Part shown: positions 33,672 through 45,600 of the stretch, one piece after another | Position numbering within the stretch: position 1 is the stretch's first letter | Layout of the letters: every line of letters begins with the position of its first letter | DNA from: Heterodera schachtii | Lineage: Eukaryota; Nematoda; Chromadorea; Rhabditida; Heteroderidae | Direction of reading: 5' to 3' | Length of the DNA: 64,000 bases | Assembly: GCA_023374025.1 (NCBI GenBank) | Contig: SIJG01000097.1 | Coordinates: 504,776 to 568,775, forward strand | Notes under the pieces: model-generated | What the model was told of the DNA's origin: nothing | The model's database searches: none | The model's input: only the letters and a program-made list of their open reading frames with translations | Made by a program: the position numbers and the translations under genes

Positions 33672-36600
33672 TTAATTCCGCTGTCCGCTGGGCCCGGGAT
33701 TCATTTTCAGAGCCTTTGGTGGAGACAATGGCCTAAATTAAGCGCGATTTTAATGTGACGAGACAAACAAAAGAAAAAGCTGTTGCCACTCACCCAATGC
33801 AATCCCCGTAAAGCCAAAAGTGGACATTGTTGTTCAAATTGTTCGAATTTTCGTCCTCCCACTGAACCGTCCCACCAATTTGGCACCGCTTCAACATAAG
33901 CCATTGTGCTTCTTCATCAGTTACATCGGCTTTAAAAAAGCCTTCGTCTTTGCTCAATGTCAGCTTTTCATTGGTTCGTTCGTTCACTAATTCAAATGGC
34001 TCAAATTTTGTTGACACATTCAATTCTAATGCGATGATGTAAGTGGCAGAAGAAGTGGTGGCACGAAGAAATTCCTAAAAAATGGGAAATCAAAACCCCA
34101 AAAAAAGGCAATCCTGAAGAATGGGGGTTCATAGGTGAACAAGGGGTGCGCCGCAAAAAAATTAAAAAAAAAAGGTCGTCGCCGGGGAAAAGCCTTCGTA
34201 CACTAAAAATTGGTCCTGGCGCCCCCCCCCCCCTGCGCCAATCGTCCGTCGTATGGGCCTCGCCCTGGCGCACCCCTTGTTCAGGTATGTGGGGGTTTCT
34301 AATTTAACTTATTTATTTTGTGCTCATAATTAGTTTCTTGGGGGTTTCGAGGCGCTGGTAACGATCTGAACTTGTATTTCCCCAATTCCGGACCCCGGGC
34401 CCGAATTCGAACAAAAAAGTTGAATTTTTTTTTCAGAAATACGCGTTAAAATGCACCAAATTTTCACGCAAATTGCATATTTTTTATTCACAAATTTTTT
34501 TTTTTTAGTTTTGATAAAGAATTTGTTTTTTTTAACAGATGTTATGAATGACAAAAATAAACCAACAAAAAAGTGAAAGATTTTGATTTTACAAAAAAAA
34601 CCAAAGTGGGGGGGACCTTTTTGCTTAAAAATTGACAGATTTTGAATTTATCAAAAACCATAGGGGGGGGGGGGGACTCTATTGTTTTGCAAAATTTTTG
34701 AAATAAAAAAATCGTGACTATACTTTTTATTAGCATAATTGTTTTATTAATGCTTAATCTTCATCATTATGCAGGCCCGTAACCAGAAAAAAAATTTCGG
34801 GAGGGGCAAACCGGAGCTTTTTTTTTTTTTTGCTCTTCGGGCCGAATTTTTTTTCTCCCAGTCCTTTTAAAATTTTCAGCGCCGTAGAGCAAAAAATGGA
34901 ATTTTTAGCCATCTTTCTCCAAAATGGACTATTTTTTGCCTTTTTTGGTTAAAATTGCGCAAACATAGGGCAAAATGGGGGTCCGGCGGTGCCGATAGGC
35001 GCCGCCGGGAAAATTTTTGAATTTTTAATGCATTTGGCTAAGAAAATTGGCTAAAAATTTTTTAAAATTGCCCTATTTTTACTGAAAATTTTTTCATTTC
35101 GGGGGGGGGGGGGCAACTGCCCCCCCCTTGCCCCCCCCCCCCCCATGGTTACGGGCCTGTCATTATGTATAAATAAACAAAAAAAATTTTTGACCAAAAA
35201 AAGTGAAAAAAATTTTCAAAATCGACCTGTGTTCAGCAAATGGGAATTGGAGGGGGTACGCCCAAGAGAAGGGGGGGGGGCCCTCGAATTCAGCAGAACA
35301 CTCAAGAACCAATAAGCAATAAAAGTTTCCGTTTCCCGGGGGCAGGAGAATGCTGACCAGGGGAAAGCGGGGGTTTGAAATGGCTATCGAAGGGAAAAGC
35401 CCAAGGGATCGGCCGGAGCAAAGGCGAGAAAAAGCAGGCAAATGCCGAGGGCGAGAGTGCCAAGGGTTAGCCGAAGCAAAGGCGAGAAAGCAAAGGGATG
35501 GCCAAATGGCGGAACGCCAAAATTGGTCAACGCAAAGGGAAAGGCGAAGAGTGGCCAAATGGCAAATGCCAAAATTGGTCAAAGCAAGGCGAGAAAGGGG
35601 AAAAGCAAGGGGGCCAAATGGCGGAGCGCCAAAATTGGTCAAATTGTAAGCAAGGGAAAACAAGGAAAAAATGTGAACAAATGAGAAAAGTTTTTTTTTT
35701 GTGTTTTTTATTTTTAACTGAAATCGGCAAAATTTGGGTGAGGAAATTCGTCGTTGATGATCAGCGGAGAAAAAGTGAGAAAAGCAAGAACGCAAAAGTC
35801 ATTGGCACATCCTTCTTAAATAGCAGCGCCATCGGGGTGGGCGGGGCACAGTACACGGACGATTTGTGGTGGGCGGAAGAGTTGATTGGTTGGTCGAGCC
35901 GGGCCAAGCGGGGGGTGGGCAACAGATGGACGGAGTCGTGCGGCCAAAACATTGAACAATTCGGGCCGGGCCAAGCGGGGGGGGGGCAACAGATGGAAGG
36001 AGTCGTGGCGGGCCAAAACATTGAACAATTCGTGCCATTTTGCTGATACATTTTTCTGTGGGATTAATTTGGGGGAGAGGGAATGTTTGGGCCTGGCCCA
36101 GATTAGCAATGTTTGGAAAAAAGTGACAAAAATTAATCCTCAAAATGTGATTATCTTACCAAAAAATCGGGGTCGCCAATTCCCCCCAAAACCAAAAAGA
36201 ATTTATTTATTAATAACTTAAATTTAAATATGGCGAAGACAGCCTCCCGCCCCCCTTTAAACTGAGGCAGCGCGTGAAGTCGAAGAAGCCCCGGAGGAAG
36301 GTGCCGCCACCAAATCGTCCGCTGCTTCGATTGGAGCATTTTCACCCGCTGGCGCATCCGCGAGGACCGGGTTGTTCACAACGCCAACTGGCGGGAGCTG
36401 AGCCTGGCCTCCCTGAAAATGTGACCCCGGGGGCCCCCCTTGAATGTCCCGTAACGGAACGGGGCGGCGTCCGGAATTTTGGTTGTTCCGACGACGCTGG
36501 CGCCGGTCTCCCCCTCCCCTAACTGGCCCACCCACCTGACGGCCAATTTGGTTGGCCGTCATTTGCACCACGACTCGTTCCAGCAGGCTCCGTTGGTCCA

Positions 36601-39600
36601 TCAAAGTCTTGTTGATCGACACCAGCAGGCGGTGGTTCAATTCGGATGTGTTGACGTCATGAGCCGGTTGAAGAGCAGGGACGACATTTCGCGCAGACGG
36701 AGGGGCCATTGGTTGAACCTGGTGAGAGCCGCCCTGCTGTGGGGCCACCAAAAAAAAACCGTTTGGCGGTTGGGGAACAACAAAGGGTTGGGACGGGAAT
36801 GGAGCAACCGCGTTGTTGAAAGGATTGTAGGACGGAGCGGAGTGATTCATTTTATTTAAATTTTGGGATTTCCTGAAATTATAAGAGATGCTGACAGGAA
36901 AGTGAAAAGCATTTTAATTGGTCAAATTGTTAAGCGATCGGAAGCAAAGGGAAAGGGGGGGGGGAGGAGAGAAGGGAGGTACAATCATATGGTACGGAAA
37001 CGGTTGCTGGATTTGCTTCTCCCTTTTTGTTTTTGGGATACCACCGCACCAGCCGCCGCCGCTTGGGGACAACAACACACCATAAGTGCCGACAAAGGGC
37101 AGTAACGGATGGCCATTAGAAACAGGCAAACCCATAAGATACAGATTACGACAGCGAATAGGGCCTGTGGGAGGGAGCCCACCGATCGAAAAAGTGCCAG
37201 TTGAATTTGGGGAAATGTTATGCCGCCCGTATATGTGCCCTTCTTTCCTTTAGTAGAACTGAGGGGGGAATAGTCATTTTCCCGTGCCATGAAAAACATT
37301 AGGACCCCTTTTAAATTAAAAATTGTTTTTTCCCCGAGGCAGTCAATTTGACAAAGAGTGTTCACTTCGGGGTGTGACCAGGGGAGGACCACTGAGTTTA
37401 GGTATCCGCCCGGCGTGCATCGGGTTACCCATGCTGTGCCGTCGGCACATTCAACACTGCCAAATGATTCCCCGGGTAGGAAGCACAAGAAAAATTAAAC
37501 CGTCCGCCTGTCCTGCAACTGTGACACCCGAGCAGGCGGCCCGGGGTGATTGTACATTTTGAGGAGGAATGCCTAACGGCTAAGTGGGTGCCGTCCATTT
37601 TAACAATCAAATTAATCGGGGAATAGGGAAAGACACTCCAAATTTGGCCATTACTGTAGCCCACTTGCAAATGACCAAATGAATTAGGAAGCCTGAAGAG
37701 GGGGTTGCCCATTATTTTCACCAAATTATGCTCGGTCCGACATTGACATTTTGTCACTCCGTCCTCGTGGTGGGTATAGCAAATCGGGCAGACCTCTGGG
37801 GAAAGTGAACACTTTAATTGCTCAGCCAATTTTTTGGATGCGCATTCCAGGTCCAAATGCCATTTAGTGACTAAGGCCGCATGCGATTGGTTGGCAATGA
37901 ATGTCCCACCCAAAAATGGCAGTGGTGGCAGACCACCGGGAGAAAAAGTTAAGGACAGATTAGCCGTAGGCCAGTGGTGGGTAATTCCCGGCATTAAAAT
38001 CAATTCTTCGGCAAGAGTGGAGCCCTTAAGTTCGAGAGTGAGCCCCAGCCTTAAATGGAATTGCCAAATTGGGCACTTCGAAAACCTCGTAAACGAAATT
38101 CGAAATGGGTTCGGCATAAATTCGATAGAAAAGGCACGCGTAAAACGGCGAAACACAGCCTCGACGAATAAATCCTGAGGCCTCTCGGCAAAAGTTTAGG
38201 CCCGGGAATTTGTCGCTTAACTCGGGAACCGACTGGTCGGGACCTAAATTAGTACAGAAGGACCCAGAGCAAGACCCAGCCGCGGGGCAGCGCAAAATGG
38301 ACGAAATGTTAATGTGATAAGACCGTGTCCATGCGCGACTTTCCCGAATGCACTGTAAGGACAAGCCTCTCAGCTCAAAAAATAGGCTTCCCATGGGTTC
38401 GATGTGGGGGGTATGGAACACCATTTCCACTTTTTGGCCAATTGGTAATAATGTGAGGGAAGTTACACTATTAAATCGGCATTTGGTTCCCTTGGGATTG
38501 ACCGTGCACTCCTCAGTGTCCGCTGACACGGAAATGACCTCAAGTCCAGCGTTGGCGAAGGAAGGCAATGAGAAAAAGAGAAAAATGTGAGTAGGCCGAG
38601 AAAGTGTGGTGCTAAGGCGTAACCTAAGCGAGTTAAGCGGTTGGCATTAAGTGTTCCCCGGGGTGAAATTTGGGATGAATCCTCAGGACGGGACCCTCCG
38701 ATTGGTGACGCTGGGCTTAATCGGCCGGCCAATTCCCTATGGCGTATTACTGCTTCGCTCTCCCTATCCTCTTCCATTTCACTGATGATTGGGCCCCCTC
38801 TCCACTCGACTGTCGGCTCGTCTCTTGGTCGCCTTCTGCCCCTCCGGAAAAGTCCTGAAAACCCAGCCCAACGGCATCGGATGCCGTGTCTGCGAAGCGA
38901 CCATAAAAGGCAGAAGCCAACAATTAGAATCACCCCGATGGTTCCGGCAATAGTCCCGAGGATAAATGGAAGGATAAAAGGAGAACAATGGGGATTTAGG
39001 ACCCTTTCCCAACATAAATAACACTTAATTAAATTGCACCCTTCCACGGGTTCACATTGGGTTTGGGACGATATTTTTTCGCCGGCGACTGAATACGAAA
39101 TGTGGCATTCGAAGCCGCTGGCCAATAAGTCCGGGGGGAGAGGGAGCAAATAAGGCTCTAAGTGTCGCCTGCTGCTGCAAATGCCCTCACAGCAAACGAT
39201 TGCGTTTTCCGCCTTAGGGTTCAAAAAGCGCGGCGGGCCCAATTGAAACGGGGCGGCCTCTTTGATCCCTCCACGTGGGGCTGATTTTCGGGGAGTGGTG
39301 GGCGGTCAGCCCAAGTGAAATGAGTTTTGGCGTTTCCCTTCCCTCTTTCCTTCTCTTTTCCCCTTAATACGGTACTTCTCTCGGTACTGTCACCGGAGGA
39401 AATAGCCTCGGGCGGTGTTTCCACCCAATTCCCAGTGCCTTCCAAGGGGACCAGCTGATTCACCGATCTCTCCAATTCTCTTCCCCTTCCCATTGCCACT
39501 TTTGCGCTTCTCGGCTTATCGGGAGGAATTAGAGCCACAATTCGCCCGAGAGGCCAATGATTTCGGGGAATTTCCTCCTGTTGAATTAGCACAATGTCCC

Positions 39601-42600
39601 CAATTTTAGGCGGGCCGGGGGCAAAAAGTCGGGGACCAGCATGGGTGTCTTGGGTCCTGCCCCTCAAGATTAAAAGGTATTCCCGACTCCAAATTTTCCA
39701 AAAACGACGAAGTGACTCATTCGTCACGTGCCACAAGTGCGCCAATTTTTCAGACGAGGAGGGTTGGAAAGCTGGGTCTGGTTCCTCGGGTTCGACCACC
39801 TCATTTTGGGAAAGAGGGGCCAAAAAGTCCAATGGGCGGAGAGGCAAAGGACCATCTTTCAGGTCAGACACAAATGTGATTGGTCGGCTGTTTAAAATTG
39901 CCTCAATCTCGCAGGTAAGGGTTTGGAGATGGACCCGGGTGGGAGTTGCCCTTCCCAAGCTCCGACGAAAAGCCGTTTTTACCAATCCCACCATCCTTTC
40001 ATAAACTCCTCCTGCCCATGGACTATGGGGCGGGATCAGTTTCCATTCGACGGGAAAGTCGTAATAAAGCCTCAAAAGTTGTCTCCCCAGTACCAATTGG
40101 GTCCCATTATCTGACCAAATCCGTTTTGGGATCCCCCTCCTGGCGACGAAACGTCGAAATGCCGAAAGAAAGTCGGCGGCACTTAATGACTCAACCATTT
40201 CTAAGTGCACTGCTCTACAGCTTAGGCAGGTAAAAAGCAAAATCCAAGCCTTTTTTTGCCCTTCCTCAGATTTGAAAAGAGTGGGACCCAAATAGTCGAG
40301 CCCAACAAAGGTAAATGGCGAACTTGGGATTGTCCTTGACGGGGGGAGGGGCGGCATTGCTGGGAGAGCGAATTTAATAGCTTTATCCTTTTTACAAATT
40401 AGACACTCCCTTAAAACGGTCTTAATTAAGCGACGCGCCCGGGGGCACCAAAATTGGCTTAAAAAATTGGCCAATGTATAGTCCACGCCCGCATGTGCCA
40501 GGGAACTGTGGGCGGACAAAATGAGCAAACGGGTGATCCATGACTCCCGGGAAAGAACGACTAGGTTTTTAAAATCAGCCGATTGAGTGCCATGTAACGA
40601 GGCGGGTTTTTAGACGAATTAAGCCGTCGGGTCCCATAAAAGCGTCGTCCCCCGGGGACATTTCCATCTGTTCCCTTTTTAGAAGCCATTTTCGGGCCAC
40701 ATTTTTAGACGCCAGAGAAGACGGCTCGGCCCCTTCAAGCTCCCCGAAGAATGGCCACTTATTTCTCCATTTCTCACTGTTCCCCAGAAATTTAAACAAA
40801 AAATGAAGGACAAAAGAGGTCGTGGTCAGCAGCTTGGACCAGCTGCTAAAACGCCGTGGATTTAAGAGGAATGGGATCGGCGGGGGGTTCAAAAACAGAG
40901 GCACTGATTAAATCGGGGTGTTCCGGTCCTTGGGGTTGGAGCTCATCCGGCGGGAAAATAACATCCCTAAACTCATTGGGCCATTTATTTTCCGGTAATT
41001 TGAGCCAGTCGGGGCCAAAATGCCACAGGCCATTGTTTCTGAGCTCGTTGGGTGATGCCCCCCTCGTCCCCAAGTCAGCGGGATTATCTGAGGACCGAAC
41101 ATACCGAAAAATAGCACTTTTCTCCTTCCTTATTTCGGCCAAACGGTTAGCAATAAAAATGGGTTGAGGGCTGTTGCCGGATAGCCAGGACAAAACAATT
41201 TGAGAGTCTGCCCAAAAATACACCTGGTCAAAAGCCCGTTCAAAATTTGTGGCCACGAAATTTTTGGCCCGAATTGCTGTGATCAGTCCGAGCAATTCAA
41301 GTTTGGGGATGGTTAGGCCATCATTTTTGAACTTTTTGGGGCGGAGACGGGACTTGGCAAAAAGTAAAGAAATTTGGACCTGGCCTTCCCTTTGTGCCCT
41401 TAGGTAAACCGCTGCGGCAAATGAATTTGGCCCTGCGTCTGAAAACACATGCAGCTGAAGGGTGGCCTGGCTACAGGGGGTTTGCCGTACGAATGTTAGG
41501 GAGGGGCCGTCCCACTCGGAAATGATTATGGCCCATGCTTTCACGAATTGCTCCCCAATTGGTTCGTCCCATCCCTTACCTAAATCCCAAAGAGACTGGA
41601 AGAAAATTTTGGCCTTAACGAGGCAGGGACTGCACAGGCCCAAGGGGTCGAACAATGAAGCGATTGCGCTAAGTACCCCTCGGCGGGTTGGGGGGAAGTC
41701 ATTGGCCCGGGGGAATTCAAAATTAATTTGGTCCTTGGCCAAATTCCACAAAATGCCCAAAACCCTTTGCTCTTCGCCCACCAACACTTCATCAGGAGGG
41801 ATGCCATGGAAAACAGAGGGGTCAGCTGCTACAAATTCAGTGGAGACGCATGCCGGCCTTGCGCATCACTTCTCGAGCAGTTCGAACAGCTTGGGCGGCT
41901 TCTTCGACCGATTCGCTACAAAGGAGTAAATTATCGACATAAAAATTGTGTTCCAGCCCCAGGGGGTTCCCGAATTCTGATAAATGGTGGCGTAGGACGG
42001 ATGCAAGAAGAAACGGCGATGAGTTCACTCCGAACGCGATCCTTTTGAAGCGGTAAATCACTAAATTGTCATTGTTTGGGGGTTGGGAGGCGTCCCTAAG
42101 CCAGAGAAATTTGGCCACTTCTCGGTCCTCAGTCTTAAGGCCAACGGCCAAGAACGCCTTTTCAATGTCGCCCAGGACAGGGTGAACCGTGGCCCGGAAA
42201 CGAAGTAAAACCCCAGCCAATTCGGGGACTAAATTTGGCCCAGGGAGCAGCAGTTCATTCAACGAAGCCTTTCCCCGCTCATGCGCGGAGGCGTCGTAAA
42301 CAACGCGCAACTTTTTCGGGTTTACCACTGCATGGTGGGGAATGAAATGCTCTTGGCCCCCAGTGCGAATTGCCGGCTCAATTATGCCCCTTTCCAATTG
42401 CTCAGTAATAATGGCCTGGTATTTCTCCCGAAATTCTTGATTATTTCGTAATTTTTGGGATAAGGCCAACAGTCTCGAAAAGGCGAGAGAGAAATTGCTG
42501 CCCAATCGGTCCTTTCCCCCAGGACGCCATGGCCATCCCACTTCATAACGGCCATCTTCAAATTTAATTTAGTCCCGGAAAAGGGCGGTAGCCAATGCTT

Positions 42601-45600
42601 CATCATTTGGGTCCAGAGGATAGACTAATCCCGATGGACTCAAGACTCCACAGCCGCTTCACCAGTTCGTCCGGCTTTTCGGCCTGAACGACTGCTCCAC
42701 AGGCAATGGGAGGGACAAACTGGGGGACTGTGGCCAACGGGGAGCTAAAACTGTCCATTTCGCCTCCAAAAAGTGGCCCAAAAACAGTGTTAATGCGGAA
42801 AAGACCGGGGAAAATTTCTCGGGATCCCCCAAAAAATCGCCAAAATTCCCGTATTCCTAAAAGAATTTGTGGTTCCTTGGTTGTCGCCCCCATTCTGAAT
42901 CCCTCAGGGGTTTTCCAATGCATTTCCTTCAAATATTCCACCGGTGGGATGATTTTGTCGGTCTGATTCAACTCAACTGTCTCCCACCCGCCGTCTCTTC
43001 GCCGGAGGCGAACCGAAAAACGGGGCGATTTAAACTGCATTGGTTGGGATGGGCCATTCCCCAAAAATCCGCCCACGGACATATTTTCCTCTGTGATTAG
43101 ACGGGGACTGATCAGAGAAACGAGATCAGTGGCGATGAAACCAGGTTGGGAACCGGGATCAAAAAAGACTGGGACTGCCGTCGGATACGGGCTATTATTG
43201 TTAAAAACAAAAATTTCCTTAATCATCAAATAAGCTCTTGGTCGGGGTTGTACCTCAGGGAAAAGAGTAAATGGGTTTTCGTTATGCGAAATTGAGGACA
43301 CAATGTTTGGATTTTCGCTTGTGCTTTGTACCGAAGAAGCATGAGTCGCGACTTTTTTAGGCCCACTAAAATTGGGTGCCGTTGGAAATCGGGGGCCCAA
43401 AGGGAACCGAATTCCCTCCCCTGGCCGGGGTCTTTTCTGGGTTTGGACAGACGAGCAGATGATGCTTCTCCCCGCAGCGGAAACAGACTGCTTTAGATGA
43501 GCAACGGTCATGGCGGTGTCCTTCACGAGCGCAGAGAGAACAGCGTCCTTGTTCGGCGAGGCGGGCTCTTCTTTGATCAACTGTTCGGTATAAACCACAA
43601 TTCGAGGGCTTATGTCCGTCGGAGAGGCAAAGGGAACATTCCCTGTAGCCATTCCCATTTCGGGTTTCCCCAACCACCGGAAAGGAGCGTCGGATAGGCT
43701 CAACAAAACGTGGTGGTGCCGTCGGGGGATGAGGTTGGGTGGGTCCAGGATTGTTGTCCCACGGGGCATGGACGGCCTCCTTAAGCTTAACCACCCGTGC
43801 TAAGCGTTCCCTCCATTGTTTCGATGTCCACGGTTCCCCCTCTTCCATTTCCTTGTCAAAAAGCTGTGCCTTTATTTCCGTAGGCAATTTTTCTTTAATG
43901 GCCACAGTCAGGAAGGGGTTGTCGTCTAAGTTATTGCCCAGGCTTTCCAATTGTCGACAAATTCTGTCAACATTTTCTGAAAAGGCTCTCAGTGAGGAGG
44001 AATGCCCCGTTGGCTTGACTAAATGGAAGAGTTCGCTCCTTAGGCGGTCTGCCCTTTTATCATCGTCACCATACCGCCCTTTTAAAAGGTCGACAACGAT
44101 AAGGTAATTGGGGTCGGTCAGTGCGAACCCGTCCACCAAAGTGCGGGCGTTACCTCTTAGGCGTCCCACTAAATAGGTGAGTTTTTGCGCGCCCGTCAGA
44201 GAAGCATTATCGTGAATTGTATGGGCAAAAGCGGCCCAGAATGAGGGCCAGTTCCCTTCATGCCCATCAAAGTCGGGTAGCTGAAGGGCAGGAAGGTTAA
44301 TTTGGGGACGAATTGCTGGCGCAGAAAAGGGCCCTTGAGTGGGGGGAGGTGGGGGAGCCAATGACCGAATTCGGTCAATTTTGATGTCCAATTTCGTTTG
44401 GACCCCGTGACCCTTGGCAATGATCTCCCCGGGGGATTTGCCTCCCACCAAAAAATTGGAGAACAAAACATTTTCCTCCCCCCGAATGTCCGGATTTGGG
44501 GAGGCTAGGACATACGTCCACTCCTTTAAAAGCTCCTTTGTCACCGCCAAAGTACGAGCAAGGTTTTCGCTCGTTGAGCTGATGGCGTCCAATGAACAGA
44601 GCTCATTGGACAAGGCCTCGAGTGGTGGTCCCTGGGCAACATCCGCCAAAATGTCCAACAACAGAGGTTGGAGTTGTTGGCGAATTATGGCGGACATAAT
44701 TGGGAAAAAAGCGGGTACAATAAGCAAAAAAGAGAAAAAAAGGGGTACGGTAAGCAAGGGGAAAAGGTACTGTAGGCAAAAAGAGAAAGGGAGAAAAAGG
44801 CACGGTAAGCAAAAGGCAGGAAAAAAGGAGATATAAGCAAATTAGGAGTTCGGGAGTCTCCCAAAAAGGTAAAACGAAAAAAACCTGGTTAGCTCAGTTA
44901 CGGGACCAGAGCACCAGACTCTTAATCCCTGTGTTCAGCAAATGGGAATTGGAGGGGGTACGCCCAAGAGAAGGGGGGGGGCCCTCGAATTCAGCAGAAC
45001 ACTCAAGAACCAATAAGCAATACAAAGTTTCCGTTTCCCGGGGGCAGGAGAATGCTGACCAGGGGAAAGCGGGGGTTTGAAATGGCTATCGAAGGGAAAA
45101 GCCCAAGGGATCGGCCGGAGCAAAGGCGAGAAAAAGCAGGCAAATGCCGAGGGCGAGAGTGCCAAGGGTTAGCCGAAGCAAAGGCGAGAAGGCGAAAGGC
45201 AAAGGGATGGCCAAATGGCGGAACGCCAAAATTGGTCAACGCAAAGGGGAAAGCGAAGAGTGGCCAAATGGCAAATGCCAAAATTGGTCAAAACAAGGCG
45301 AGAAAGGGGAAAAGCAAGGGGGCCAAATGGCGGAGCGCCAAAATTGGTCAAATTGTAAGCAAGGGAAAACAAGGAAAAATGTGAACAAATGAGAAAAGTT
45401 TTTTTTTTTGTGTTTTTTATTTTTAAATGAAATCGGCAAAATTTGGGTGAGAAAATTCGTCGTTGATGATCAGCGGAGAAAAAGTGAGAAAAGCAAGAAC
45501 AAAACGGTCATTGGCACATCCTTCTTAAATAGCAGCGCCATCGGGGTGGGCGGGGCACAGTATACGGACGATTTGTGGGGGGCGGAAGAGTTGATTGGTT

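Noticed and set aside
35163..36143. Several overlapping ORFs on both strands in the left LTR, repeated at 44935-45848
   Set aside because: They lie inside LTR sequence. Frames differ between the two LTR copies, and no domain is present.
36274..44836. Plus-strand ORFs opposite gag, pol and env
   Set aside because: Shadows of the minus-strand retroelement genes; no recognisable motifs.
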